Made by a program: the position numbers and the translations under genes
Source of the DNA: JASSUD01 sp031963225
GTDB lineage: Bacteria > Pseudomonadota > Gammaproteobacteria > Burkholderiales > Burkholderiaceae
Reading direction: 5' to 3'
DNA: 64,000 nucleotides
Assembly (NCBI GenBank): GCA_031963225.1
Contig: JASSUD010000006.1
Location: 1 to 64,000 of the forward strand
Shown: positions 8,084 through 17,297 of the stretch, piece by piece
Layout of the letters: each line of letters opens with the position of its first letter
Numbering within the stretch: the stretch's first letter is position 1
Notes under the pieces: model-generated
Database searches by the model: none
The model's input: only the letters and a program-made list of their open reading frames with translations
What the model was told of the DNA's origin: nothing

Positions 8084-9343
8084 CTATACCCGATCTGAAA
8101 AATGACGATATTTCGCTAAGTCATCTGGTGCAGAACCTTCATGGTCTGCGTTAGCTCCGCTTTCTTTTTCTTTGGAGTCTGTGCTTTGTGCATCTGCATC
8201 TATATGTGGATGGTCCTCAGACGTTTGAATGTCTTCTTCCTTTTCTGGCAATGTTTCATCTGCACTATCAGCCTCCTCTATGTCCTCTACTTCTGCGTCA
8301 AGCATTTCTTCACGCTCTAACATCGCGATACGCAACACTTCAGCCACCGGCTCAAATAGCGCTTCGGGAATATAGTCCCCAATTTTGGTATCGGCCATCA
8401 AACGCCGTGCGAGAGGGACATTTTCAAGGATGGGAATTTTAAAGCGTTCTGCCAACTGAATAATTTTTTCAGCCATAAGGCCCGCGCCTTTCTCAATCAC
8501 CATAGGCAGCGGCGTTTCTTCCGGCTCATAGTATAGACAAACGGCCAGATGGGTGGGGTTACGTACCACTGCACTGGCTTGTTGTACTCGAGAAGCAGTA
8601 TCTTCTTGTTGCATTTCATTATGCAAACCTCGAATACGCCCTTTCATTTCCGGGTTACTTTCGATGTCTTTATATTCTTGGCGGACATCATGTTTAGACA
8701 TGCGTAATTGTTTTCTCAGCTGATAACGCTCGAAGAAATAATCGATGCCTGCAAAAACAATATAAAACGCAATCAGGCACACAAAGAGCCAAGCTGCGAG
8801 GCGGCCAATAAGCGGCAAAGCACAATCCACGCCGCAGGCTGGTAAATAGAGGAAAGAGCGGCTATAGGTGCGAAAAATATGAAAAAACACGAGTGTCAAT
8901 AAACAAATCATCAGCAAGGTGCGAAAGAGGCCGTAGATTTTTTTTACTGAAAAAATATTTTTAATATTGTTTATAGGATTGAGCGCATCCATTTTCGGGA
9001 TCAATTTCTTAAGCGCAAATAAAAATCCTGTTTGCAATACACCCGCCAGCACGGTGGTAAAAAATACCACCGTAATCAGTGACCCAACGAAATGCAGCAG
9101 CACCTCTATACACTGCGCAAGCACTCGCCATAGAGCTTTATTAAGTGGCAGCAATACATAATCTATGGTTCGCCCAAAGGTATCTTGCAGCGCGGTTACC
9201 AGTTTGGGACCTTGCATCCATAGCCAAAGCGTTATGGTCATGAGCTGGGCGCCCTTTATGATCAACTCGCTCTTAACAACTTGCCCTTCTTCCCGTGCAT
9301 CCTGTAGCTTTTTCTGGGTCGGCTCTTCGGTCTTCTCAGCCAT
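8084..9343 (-). CDS. sctU: type III secretion export switch protein SctU
   Basis: SctU (YscU/SsaU/FlhB family) is an inner-membrane protein of the export gate whose self-cleavage switches substrate specificity. The 419-aa product begins MAEKTEEPTQKKLQDAREEG, the family signature, has four hydrophobic segments in residues 30-210, and carries the autocleavage motif NPTH at 262-265. After residue about 350 it has a long, very acidic tail rich in Glu, Asp and Ser, making the protein longer than the usual 350 or so residues. It overlaps sctT by eight bases. Confidence 0.95.
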   Translation of the reverse strand: MAEKTEEPTQKKLQDAREEGQVVKSELIIKGAQLMTITLWLWMQGPKLVTALQDTFGRTIDYVLLPLNKALWRVLAQCIEVLLHFVGSLITVVFFTTVLAGVLQTGFLFALKKLIPKMDALNPINNIKNIFSVKKIYGLFRTLLMICLLTLVFFHIFRTYSRSFLYLPACGVDCALPLIGRLAAWLFVCLIAFYIVFAGIDYFFERYQLRKQLRMSKHDVRQEYKDIESNPEMKGRIRGLHNEMQQEDTASRVQQASAVVRNPTHLAVCLYYEPEETPLPMVIEKGAGLMAEKIIQLAERFKIPILENVPLARRLMADTKIGDYIPEALFEPVAEVLRIAMLEREEMLDAEVEDIEEADSADETLPEKEEDIQTSEDHPHIDADAQSTDSKEKESGANADHEGSAPDDLAKYRHFSDRV

Positions 9344-10133
9344 GCAATAAACGCTCCACCAGCGGGCCGATAAATCGGAAGCGATCGGTTAGCATAGCTA
9401 AAGCCAGTGGCAAACCTAGCGCTAGAACTAAACATGCCCCGAGAGATTTAATAGGCATGGCCAGAAAAAATACATCGATTTGCTCACTGGCTCGGTTAAT
9501 TAAGCCCAGTGTCACATCGACCATAACCATGACGGCAATAGCTGGCAGTGCAAACCGAACACCTAACTCCAAAACCAAGTGCGATTGCTGCACCAAAAAC
9601 GCGGCCGTGTCGCTATCAAAAGAGAGCGATTTTCCAATTGGAAGCAGCGAATACGAGTTATATAAGGCTTCTAGCAATAAGTTGAATCCTCCTGTCGCAA
9701 AAAACATCGCTGCGAGCAGTTGCATAAACAGCAAGGAAAATAAAGACGCCTCTTCGCCTGATGTAGGATTTAAAACTTCCGCAAGGCCTGCTCCTCGCAC
9801 CATATCTACCAAAGCACCCGAAACGTCAATGGCCCAAAAAGGAATAGCCGCTAAAAAGCCTATATAGAGGCCCACTGCCATTTCGCTTATTGCCCATAGC
9901 ACTAGCAGATTTATATCGGTTGTCACGGAGGCCGAGACCGATGCCATAGCGTAAGGAATCGTAGGAATAGCGAGTAATAGCGCTAATGAATTGCGTACTA
10001 AAACACCGCCGAGAAGACGCGCATTCACAATCGGCAGCACAACGACTACCCCGAGCGGACGCATCATGCACAAGGCCAGCATCTGCAGCAGGGGTATCCA
10101 TGCTGTTAATGGAGTTTGAAGGGAAGCGTGCAC
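9336..10133 (-). CDS. sctT: type III secretion export apparatus protein SctT
   Basis: SctT (SpaR/SsaT/FliR family) forms part of the helical export gate with SctR and SctS. The 265-aa product has six or more hydrophobic segments and the family pattern ALCMMRPLGVVVVLP near the N-terminus and LNPTSGEEASLFS in the middle. It lies between sctS and sctU, overlapping the latter by eight bases and separated from sctS by 62 bases, the only appreciable gap in this part of the operon. Confidence 0.93.
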   Translation of the reverse strand: MHASLQTPLTAWIPLLQMLALCMMRPLGVVVVLPIVNARLLGGVLVRNSLALLLAIPTIPYAMASVSASVTTDINLLVLWAISEMAVGLYIGFLAAIPFWAIDVSGALVDMVRGAGLAEVLNPTSGEEASLFSLLFMQLLAAMFFATGGFNLLLEALYNSYSLLPIGKSLSFDSDTAAFLVQQSHLVLELGVRFALPAIAVMVMVDVTLGLINRASEQIDVFFLAMPIKSLGACLVLALGLPLALAMLTDRFRFIGPLVERLLHG

Positions 10134-10195
10134 AGAGAAAGAGGCAAAAAAAGAAAAGAAGTCACTCGAGGAAATACCCGCCCAACCTCACAGTT

Positions 10196-10465
10196 TTAAC
10201 GCCGCATCATCGCAATATACTGAAAAGCTGTATTGCTGTAATGCAACATGGCAAGCGAGATCCAATGATACGTTGCCAATATGGCTAACGAGGCCGAGAT
10301 GAGCTTGAAAATAAATTGCAGCGATTGATCTTGCAGCTGTGTGAGTGCCTGTAGCAAGCCTATTATCAGACTCACTACGGCCACGGTTAATACAATCGGC
10401 AAAGCCAGCATAACAACAATCCATAAAAGCTGGGTTGTCATTTGCACCAAAATAGCGTCGCTCAT
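10196..10465 (-). CDS. sctS: type III secretion export apparatus protein SctS
   Basis: This 89-aa protein has two hydrophobic hairpin segments and the FliQ/SctS pattern (LVSLIIGLLQALTQLQDQSL at about 31-50). Four copies assemble around SctR in the export gate. The start overlaps the sctR stop by four bases (ATGA). Confidence 0.95.
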   Translation of the reverse strand: MSDAILVQMTTQLLWIVVMLALPIVLTVAVVSLIIGLLQALTQLQDQSLQFIFKLISASLAILATYHWISLAMLHYSNTAFQYIAMMRR

Positions 10466-11112
10466 AAGTAGGACAACAAAAGTTGAGAGATCAGTTTGTC
10501 CCAGCCACCCATGAGAACAAACAGAAGAATCTTGAAAGGCAATGCAATAGTAAGAGGCGACATCATCATCATGCCCAATGCAAGCAATACAATCGACACA
10601 ATCAAATCAATGGCAATAAAAGGCAAAAATAGCAAAAGCCCAATTTTAAATGCCTCAATCAGCTGACTAATAGCAAAAGCGGGCATAAGCACCAGCAAAG
10701 AATCGGCCTTAAGGCGGTTTTTATATTGCTCAGGCCAGGTGCGCTGCCCAATATCTGCAAAAAATCGTATCTGTTTAGGCTGGGTGTTTTTATATAAAAA
10801 ATCCCGATAGGGGGATAGCACACTGTCATCCACTTTAGAGATCGATTCAGGCGAATCAAATTTCACCGGATGGGCTTTCAATGCATCGCTCACTGCAAAA
10901 CCAACGGGCGCCATGATATACGCCGTTAACACGAGTGCAATCGTATAGAGCGCTATATTGGGGGGGGCTTGTTGAATACCAATCGCATTACGCAGCAGGG
11001 ATAGCACTATCGACAGCTTTAAAAACGAGGTCCCTAGAACCACCAGAATAGGCAATATCGATAAAACAAATAAGATAAAAATAAGTTGTAGCGGATTTTC
11101 GATCAAAGCCAT
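10462..11112 (-). CDS. sctR: type III secretion export apparatus protein SctR
   Basis: SctR (FliP/SpaP/SsaR family), 216 aa, is the core of the export gate. It begins LIFILFVLSILPILVVLGTS, carries the FliP-type segment KLSIVLSLLRNAIGIQQAPPN and ends with the conserved SPLTIALPFKILLFVLMGGWD. A REP copy lies between its start and sctQ, so the two genes are separated by 84 bases in an otherwise tightly packed operon. Translation of sctR must therefore start independently; GAAAATCC-type sequence, not a strong ribosome site, precedes the ATG. Confidence 0.94.
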   Translation of the reverse strand: MALIENPLQLIFILFVLSILPILVVLGTSFLKLSIVLSLLRNAIGIQQAPPNIALYTIALVLTAYIMAPVGFAVSDALKAHPVKFDSPESISKVDDSVLSPYRDFLYKNTQPKQIRFFADIGQRTWPEQYKNRLKADSLLVLMPAFAISQLIEAFKIGLLLFLPFIAIDLIVSIVLLALGMMMMSPLTIALPFKILLFVLMGGWDKLISQLLLSYL

Positions 11113-11166
11113 AGAAAGACCAATTGGTGAGTACAGTTACGCAGGTATTTAAAAAGACAGTGGTGC

Positions 11167-11200
11167 GCATGTTGGGGTTCGTGCCTCACCACCAACTTAC
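11167..11200 (-). repeat. REP inside the type III operon, supplying the sctQ stop
   Basis: A single reverse unit occupies 11167-11200. Its tail reads CTTAC instead of CTACC, and the TAA stop of sctQ (minus strand 11197-11199) is made from it. The left flank (ttacgcaggtatt) matches the flanks of units at 1861 and 28141. Confidence 0.85.
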
Positions 11201-12309
11201 GATACAAGCCGTGTAATTTTTGCGCCTAGGGTGTCGCCTATCTGCACCAATTTGCCAGCTGCAATGAGTCTTCCCTGTGCACGAATACCAATTTCAGGAG
11301 ATGCTTTAAATTGCGCGTCCAACATATCCCCTACTTGCAACGTGGTAAGTGCAGAAAGAGGGAGTGTCATACGTCCTATTTCAAAGGTGAGCGTTATCGG
11401 CAAAGTATCTACCACGCGCATCTCTTCAGTCTTGTTTTCGCTTGCAGCAGTATCCAAGGAAGTACCGCCTTCCTGTTCTTCCTCATAATCTTCCATCATG
11501 GACTCCACCTCAAATTGATTCTTTTCCGAGCGCCTAAGCACTATACCGCGGGTAAACCCATTACTAGATGCAGGAGCGAATGTCAGCCATACCATCCCGT
11601 CTTCTAAACTCGCTTGCCACCAAAACATCAGTACATCACCGATCTCCAAAGCCTGGACCTGCGCTATGTTCAGCTTACTGATACCTGCCATCGCATACCC
11701 TTCTATATCTCCAGCGGCAACAGGTGCCGCAGCGTCTAAGGTAAGCGCTAAGCTATGGAGCCAGTCTGTTGAAAAACCATCTAAATAGAGGGTGAGGCAA
11801 CGAGGGTGCTCCTCATCTTGAGAGATCAACGATAAGGTGAGCGGAGTCGATGTATCCAAAGGCATCGGTTCTTTTAATACTTCCTGTGTGCTCACATTAG
11901 GCGTGGCTAGACCATGGTGTGCACACCAATCAAGCCAAGGCGCAAGCGTCCAGTTAAGAGCAGCTTCTTGTATATCGCTTGTTAATGACTGTGCATCGGG
12001 TACCGGCAAAATAGGCGTCAACCATTCTAACCAGGCTGCTTGCGCTACCCAAGCAAAGACAGGCTGGCCTTCAAGGGTTAGGGCAATACGATGCAAAACA
12101 GGAGGGCGTTCAAAATCAGGGGCAGCAGAAAGCTTGAGTACCACCTCATTCGATTCGCCAAAACGACCATACCCTACCACTTGGTGTAGCCAAGCTGATG
12201 CTTGGGAACAGGAGGGTTGTAACATGGCAAAGGCCGAAGAAAGCTTGGAAGAAGTCGGCACGCTAGAGGCTTCAGAAGAAAGGTTAAAGGAATGGCCAGA
12301 AACAGACAT
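11197..12309 (-). CDS. sctQ: type III secretion cytoplasmic ring protein SctQ
   Basis: SctQ (YscQ/SsaQ, FliM/FliN-like) builds the cytoplasmic sorting platform that receives substrates. The 370-aa product has a variable N-terminal part and a C-terminal SpoA domain at about residues 300-370 (LPITLTFEIGRMTLPLSAL, then DTLGAKITRLVS). An acidic stretch (EDYEEEQEGG) precedes it. The last codon and stop lie in a REP unit, so the natural C-terminus may have been altered by the repeat. An internal translation start giving a separate SpoA fragment, as in SsaQ, is possible but not evident here. Confidence 0.9.
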   Translation of the reverse strand: MSVSGHSFNLSSEASSVPTSSKLSSAFAMLQPSCSQASAWLHQVVGYGRFGESNEVVLKLSAAPDFERPPVLHRIALTLEGQPVFAWVAQAAWLEWLTPILPVPDAQSLTSDIQEAALNWTLAPWLDWCAHHGLATPNVSTQEVLKEPMPLDTSTPLTLSLISQDEEHPRCLTLYLDGFSTDWLHSLALTLDAAAPVAAGDIEGYAMAGISKLNIAQVQALEIGDVLMFWWQASLEDGMVWLTFAPASSNGFTRGIVLRRSEKNQFEVESMMEDYEEEQEGGTSLDTAASENKTEEMRVVDTLPITLTFEIGRMTLPLSALTTLQVGDMLDAQFKASPEIGIRAQGRLIAAGKLVQIGDTLGAKITRLVS

Positions 12310-12311
12310 AG

Positions 12312-12908
12312 TTAGGAAACGGGCTTAATATCAATATTTAATGCGCAACCTGAAAATTTAGCGCCCTGCAATTTTTTGCTAGCGCCGATAAAAGCGGCAT
12401 GCTGCTCTACATTTTTAGACCAAATTTGCATATGGATCTGATTACCTAGCCGCTTTTTTTCTTCCTGGCTGGCCGCCATCGTAACCATAATTTCAACACC
12501 TGCAAATTGCTCGTTCTGCACGCGTACATGCAAGCTACCATCGACATGTTCGCTACGCGAAACAACGGCTCCTGCATAAGTGACATCGGCCATTGCTTGC
12601 AATGCTGCTTCTATCGGGTTAGATCCCGTTCCGGATATACCCGATACATTATCGCCAATAGAAGGCGTATTAAACATACCCAACGGAATAGCGGTCCCAG
12701 AGAGGCCTGTCGTAGGTGTCTCGCTTTCTTTTTTGTCAGCGTGTTTTTGACGGGTTTGGTTATCGCGCGTGCCTCTCTCTCTATTAAACACTTCTTTGAA
12801 TTTATCCACTAGGCCAGCGCTAGGCGGCTGCTGAGGGGAAGTGCCCACTGGTTGAGTGGGGGCGACTTTTTTAATATCAACATTATTGTTATTAACTGCT
12901 GATGACAT
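12312..12908 (-). CDS. sctP: probable needle-length regulator SctP
   Basis: This 198-aa protein is identified mainly by position between sctO and sctQ, the place of ssaP/yscP. The N-terminal 100 residues are Pro/Thr/Asn-rich and low in hydrophobics, as in ruler proteins. The C-terminal 90 residues form a compact domain (SLHVRVQNEQFAGVEIMVTM) that fits the substrate-switch (T3S4) or FliK-like domain. SctP sets needle length and signals SctU to change substrates. It overlaps sctO by 17 bases and ends two bases before sctQ. Confidence 0.7.
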   Translation of the reverse strand: MSSAVNNNNVDIKKVAPTQPVGTSPQQPPSAGLVDKFKEVFNRERGTRDNQTRQKHADKKESETPTTGLSGTAIPLGMFNTPSIGDNVSGISGTGSNPIEAALQAMADVTYAGAVVSRSEHVDGSLHVRVQNEQFAGVEIMVTMAASQEEKKRLGNQIHMQIWSKNVEQHAAFIGASKKLQGAKFSGCALNIDIKPVS

Positions 12909-13284
12909 GCGAATCTCCCATTTCGTCTTGTAAGAGCCGCAGCTTTTCTTGCTTGATCAAGCATTGCCGCAACTCGATATTCCATTCATGGATACGCTGT
13001 TTTAGGCCGAGAATGTGTGTACGCACCCGCATACGCTCTTTTTTAAGGCGGATATCTTCAGAGGCATATCCACTCAATTCTCGACGAAAATCATTCAGCT
13101 CTTCTTCACGTCGCACACTTTCCTCTTGGCTACGTGCTTGCCAAGTGCGTACCACTTCAACGCGTTGGGCCTCAAGTTGTGCAACTTGCTCTACTAAATG
13201 ACGAATCTCTTCTTGCGTTTGGGAAATGTCACGGCGTAGACGCGTTTCCCGATGTTTTTTTATCGTGATTAAGCGATCCCACAC
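12892..13284 (-). CDS. sctO: type III secretion stalk protein SctO
   Basis: SctO (YscO/SsaO, FliJ-like) is a coiled-coil protein linking the ATPase SctN to the export gate SctV. The 130-aa product is almost entirely heptad-like, charged helix. It starts with GTG (GTG TGG GAT) four bases after the sctN stop, with AGAAGGG as ribosome binding site. Assignment rests on size, coiled coil and position between sctN and sctP. Confidence 0.85.
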   Translation of the reverse strand: MWDRLITIKKHRETRLRRDISQTQEEIRHLVEQVAQLEAQRVEVVRTWQARSQEESVRREEELNDFRRELSGYASEDIRLKKERMRVRTHILGLKQRIHEWNIELRQCLIKQEKLRLLQDEMGDSHVISS

Positions 13285-13287
13285 TCT

Positions 13288-14751
13288 TTACCCTTCTCCC
13301 TCTACAACCTCTCGCAGAGCGGATTGCGTCTGCCTTAAAGACATGGGCTCCGCCGCACTTTGACATAAAAAGCGCATGATTTGTGCACGCTTATCCAGTG
13401 CTTCATCCGCCTCATCATCATGACCACGCTGATACTCTCCCACGCGCACCAACAAATCAATATCGTCATATCGTGCCATCAATCGCCGCATCTTACCCGC
13501 ATATTGCTTATGCTCCTCGGGTGCGACATGCGGCATTACACGACTTACACTGCGCAAAATATCGATTGCAGGGTAGTGATTACGTTCAGCGAGTGCTCTG
13601 GATAAAACAATGTGGCCGTCCAAAATAGAGCGTACCTCATCAGCGACGGGTTCATTCATATTGTCGCTCTCGACCAGTACGGTATAGATCCCGGTAATGA
13701 CGCCGCAAGAAGCAGGGCCTGCGCGTTCTAGTAAACGGGGCAAAGAAGCAAAAACGCTTGGCGGGTACCCGTTAGCGGCCATGGGCTCTCCCGCAGCTAT
13801 TCCCAGTTGGCGCGCAGCACGCGCATACCGTGTTACCGAATCCACTAAAAGCAATACACTCTTACCTTGGTCTCGAAAATATTCAGCAATCGTTGTAGCA
13901 ACATAGGCTGCTTTATATCGTTCCAGCGCCGGACGGTCTGAAGTGGCAACGACGATCACGGTGCGGCTACGCATTTTCTCATCAAATACCCTGTCGATGA
14001 ATTCACGTACCTCACGGCCTCGTTCGCCCACTAAAGCCAATACGACTACATCCGCCAAATTACCCTGCATCATCATGCCCAGCAGGGTACTTTTACCTAC
14101 CCCTGCTGCTGCAAAAATACCTACACGCTGTCCTTTTCCGCAGGTTAGAAGGCCATCGATGGCTCTAATGCCTAAAGGCAAAGGCTCGCTGACCAATGGA
14201 CGGCTTAATGCAGGAGGTGGAGACACGCTAATTGCGCGCAATTCTGTTGCGCCAGTCGTTGTATGTGGCTGGTTTGTGGCTTCGCTATCGGCATCTGCAT
14301 TTGAAGCTGTTTTTAAATCAGATTCTCCTGCAGCACGGACTATCCGGCCAAATCCATCGAGCACTGCTCCGATCAGATGATCGCCCAATTCAATTTCGAG
14401 CCGCCGCCCAATACGTTCGACTTCTGCACCACTGGCAATACCTAGGGGTTCCTCAAAAGGAGACAGAATAGCCGTGTCACGGTCTATACCAATCACTTCT
14501 GATTGAATAACTTTTTCTGTATGGTTCAAGCGCACATTGCATAGCTCTCCCAACTGTACGCCAGGTAAGCATGCTTTTAAAACCGTGGGACCTACACTTT
14601 CTACACGGCCAATAGTGCGCACGCTATGCGCTGTAGAGGCATGTGTAGAGAGATGATAAGACATGCCTTTGAGGCGTTTATCGAGTTTTTGCGCAACTTG
14701 ATCAAAATCTGCTTTACGCATAGGAAGATCCATCATCGAACCATTCGACAT
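13288..14751 (-). CDS. sctN: type III secretion ATPase SctN
   Basis: SctN is the F1-like hexameric ATPase that strips chaperones from substrates and unfolds them. The 487-aa product has Walker A AGVGKST at residues 216-222, Walker B LLLVDSVTR near 300-310, and the family segment ANGYPPSVFASLPRLLERAG. A polar insert at about residues 142-175 (rich in Ala, Asp, Thr) separates the N-terminal barrel from the catalytic core and is unusual. The start is uncertain: the first ATG (14751) overlaps sctV by 38 bases; in-frame ATGs at 14736, 14733 and 14721 would give shorter overlaps, 14721 giving the eight-base overlap seen elsewhere in this operon. Confidence 0.95.
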   Translation of the reverse strand: MSNGSMMDLPMRKADFDQVAQKLDKRLKGMSYHLSTHASTAHSVRTIGRVESVGPTVLKACLPGVQLGELCNVRLNHTEKVIQSEVIGIDRDTAILSPFEEPLGIASGAEVERIGRRLEIELGDHLIGAVLDGFGRIVRAAGESDLKTASNADADSEATNQPHTTTGATELRAISVSPPPALSRPLVSEPLPLGIRAIDGLLTCGKGQRVGIFAAAGVGKSTLLGMMMQGNLADVVVLALVGERGREVREFIDRVFDEKMRSRTVIVVATSDRPALERYKAAYVATTIAEYFRDQGKSVLLLVDSVTRYARAARQLGIAAGEPMAANGYPPSVFASLPRLLERAGPASCGVITGIYTVLVESDNMNEPVADEVRSILDGHIVLSRALAERNHYPAIDILRSVSRVMPHVAPEEHKQYAGKMRRLMARYDDIDLLVRVGEYQRGHDDEADEALDKRAQIMRFLCQSAAEPMSLRQTQSALREVVEGEG

Positions 14752-16885
14752 TACCTAAGATTCTAACTTCGACATCTTCCATCATTTCTTGTGTAGACAG
14801 CACAGACAATTTGTAAAAATCCCGCTCAATCATTTTACGTACATACCGTCGCACATCCATCGAGGTCAATAAAACGGGATTCGTTCCAATATCCACACTC
14901 TGTAGACGTGAGCGGATTAAATTCAGAATTCTCGCGGTTTTGTCTGCTTCTAGCGCAGAATACGTGCCGACGGAAGTTTCGCGAATAGACTCTCGTATCA
15001 TGCCTTCAATACGCTCACCGATCAAAATAGCATCGATATGACGTTCGCTTCCACTAAAACGATGGCAAATTTGCCGGCGCAAGGAGATGCGAATGTATTC
15101 GGTTAATAACACCACTTCTTTTTCTTTAGAAGACCAGTCGATCAATGCCTCAAATACAAGACGCAGATCACGAATCGATACCTTCTCCATAACCAAGCGC
15201 TGCAGTATCTCAGATATTTTAGGTACGGCTACCGAACGCAGCAATTCACGGGCCAACTCAGGGTAAGCGCCCTCCGCTGCATCCAGTAAAACACGGGCTT
15301 CTTGAACGCCAATAAAGTCTTCTGCATAACGCTCTACTACCGCGTCTAGCAGCTCTATGACGCGTGCTTCTTCCGTATATACAGGAACGCCCAATCGCTC
15401 GAGATAAGCTTGTTGTTCTGGTGTAAGCCACGACAATTGCAAGCCCCATTGCAGTCGAGTTTCTTGCATATCATCCCAATCGATATCTTGCGCTCCTGCT
15501 AGCGAGACATCACGATTTTGGGTGTCTGCAAAGAATTCATCTTCTAGATCAGGATCTGGAGACGGTAGGACGTGCATATCATCATGAACCGATGCAATTG
15601 CATTTCTAATAGTTTGCATTGAGCGCCATGCAAACCCGCGGCCTTCTGATAAAAACAAGGAAACTACGGGCACTACATACAAATCAATTTCTACTTTATT
15701 AGGAGGCAGTTCCAGGGAGTCAATAATACGTGGTACAGAAATCTGCAGACCCAGCTCTTCAAATTTTTTGTTGCAAAATTCAATCAGCGCTGCATTGAGT
15801 ATTGCCCTATCTACGGTATTAGGTCCAATGCGCACGGTTAGAGGGCAGGGCAAGGAAGAGACTAATGCTTGTTTTGTTGTACGGACTTTGCCGCTGTCAA
15901 CTTCTACTTTTGAGCGTTTACGTCTCAATACATAGAACCCTGCAATAAAAGCACACAAAGCCAACCCACCAAAAATTAACATGGGAAAGCCAGGAATGAG
16001 GGCGAAAATGGTCAATACCAAACCACTTATCAGCAGCACCCAAGGTTGCCGGCTGATTTCCTCGACCATCTGTTCAGCCAGATTTTGTGTTGCTTCGCCA
16101 GGAATACGTGTCACGATCAAACCAGCGGTGATCGAGATCAAAAGGGCTGGAATTTGGGCAATGAGTCCATCTCCAACAGACAGCACGGCATAGGTGGTCA
16201 ATGCCTCGCCCACGCCCATATTGCGCTGCAGCATACCGATCGCAATTCCGCCTACAATATTGACCAACACAACGATCATGCTAGCAATGGCATCGCCCTT
16301 GACGAATTTCATTGCGCCATCCATGGCTCCATACAAACGGCTCTCTTTTTGCAAGAGCTCGCGCATGATTTTCGCTTCTTCCACCGTTATGGCATTGGCA
16401 CGCATATCTCCATCGATACTCATCTGCTTACCAGGCATACCATCTAAGGTAAAACGAGCTGTCACTTCGGCAACCCGCTCAGCACCCTTTGTAATCACGA
16501 TGAACTGCACGATAGTGATGATCGTAAAGATAATAATCCCCACCGCTACATTGCCGCCCACCACGAAATTCCCGAAGGTGTACACAATTTCACCAGCATC
16601 AGCTTGCAGCAAAATCAAACGACTCGTAGTGATGGTTAATGCTAAACGATAGAGCGTAGTAATCAGTAGCAGAGAAGGAAATACGAGAAAGTCCAGTGGA
16701 TTTCGTACATAAATCGCAATGGTCAAAATCATGATTGAGAGCATGATATTGAGGGCGATCAACATGTCGACCAGGACCGTTGGCAATGGCAGGATCATCA
16801 TGAATACAGCTGCCATCATAATGGCAACCAACACAATATCCTGGCGCTGCGACGCCGCTATCAAAAAGGCGTTCAATCTTTTCAT
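14714..16885 (-). CDS. sctV: type III secretion export gate protein SctV
   Basis: SctV (FlhA/InvA/SsaV family) forms the nonameric export gate. The 723-aa product has an N-terminal membrane half (about residues 15-330) containing the FHIPEP-type signature region RFTLDGMPGKQMSIDGDMRA near residue 145, and a soluble C-terminal half that docks substrates and chaperones. Full length for the family. A ribosome site AAAGAGAA precedes the ATG. It lies 49 bases after the ssaM-like gene. Confidence 0.96.
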   Translation of the reverse strand: MKRLNAFLIAASQRQDIVLVAIMMAAVFMMILPLPTVLVDMLIALNIMLSIMILTIAIYVRNPLDFLVFPSLLLITTLYRLALTITTSRLILLQADAGEIVYTFGNFVVGGNVAVGIIIFTIITIVQFIVITKGAERVAEVTARFTLDGMPGKQMSIDGDMRANAITVEEAKIMRELLQKESRLYGAMDGAMKFVKGDAIASMIVVLVNIVGGIAIGMLQRNMGVGEALTTYAVLSVGDGLIAQIPALLISITAGLIVTRIPGEATQNLAEQMVEEISRQPWVLLISGLVLTIFALIPGFPMLIFGGLALCAFIAGFYVLRRKRSKVEVDSGKVRTTKQALVSSLPCPLTVRIGPNTVDRAILNAALIEFCNKKFEELGLQISVPRIIDSLELPPNKVEIDLYVVPVVSLFLSEGRGFAWRSMQTIRNAIASVHDDMHVLPSPDPDLEDEFFADTQNRDVSLAGAQDIDWDDMQETRLQWGLQLSWLTPEQQAYLERLGVPVYTEEARVIELLDAVVERYAEDFIGVQEARVLLDAAEGAYPELARELLRSVAVPKISEILQRLVMEKVSIRDLRLVFEALIDWSSKEKEVVLLTEYIRISLRRQICHRFSGSERHIDAILIGERIEGMIRESIRETSVGTYSALEADKTARILNLIRSRLQSVDIGTNPVLLTSMDVRRYVRKMIERDFYKLSVLSTQEMMEDVEVRILGNVEWFDDGSSYA

Positions 16886-16934
16886 GCGTTCTCTTTCAAA
16901 TTTTTGGTTCTGACAGTGGTGTGGGATTGAATCT

Positions 16935-17297
16935 TTAGAGCGTAGTTAAATCAAACATACGACTTAACGCATGATGCAATTTCATCAACCGCTCTGCAGT
17001 AGTTAGCTCTTTTGGAACAGCAAGGGCTCCCATAACGCAATCTTGATTTTTATATACTCGAACAGGCAAGCCCATAAACCGTTGAGGCGCTGCGCGCTTA
17101 TATAAAATTTGAAGCACTCTTTCCCCATCGCCCGGCGGCAAAGTCACCATGATGGAAAGTAAAAAATGCCTCTCATGCAGCTCCAACACAAACCGACTCG
17201 TTTCATCATGCCACTCAGCTGCTACTTCGGTTCGCCATACGGGCATGTTAAGCAGACGAAGAAACTCATCAAAATGATGCCAAGCCGTCGAATTCAT
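16935..17297 (-). CDS. SsaM-like gatekeeper partner / type III chaperone
   Basis: This 120-aa acidic-basic mixed protein sits between sctW and sctV, exactly where ssaM sits in SPI-2, and is almost the same size. SsaM works with the gatekeeper SsaL (SctW) to order translocator and effector secretion. The alternation of short strands (SRFVLELHERHFLLSIMVTL) and helices resembles class I type III chaperones (CesT/SycN fold). The start overlaps the sctW stop by four bases. The role is inferred from position and size only. Confidence 0.65.
   Translation of the reverse strand: MNSTAWHHFDEFLRLLNMPVWRTEVAAEWHDETSRFVLELHERHFLLSIMVTLPPGDGERVLQILYKRAAPQRFMGLPVRVYKNQDCVMGALAVPKELTTAERLMKLHHALSRMFDLTTL

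Noticed and set aside
9295..9867. 190-codon open frame antisense to sctT
   Set aside because: It lies entirely within the reverse strand of sctT and has no family pattern; the membrane protein on the other strand explains the open frame.
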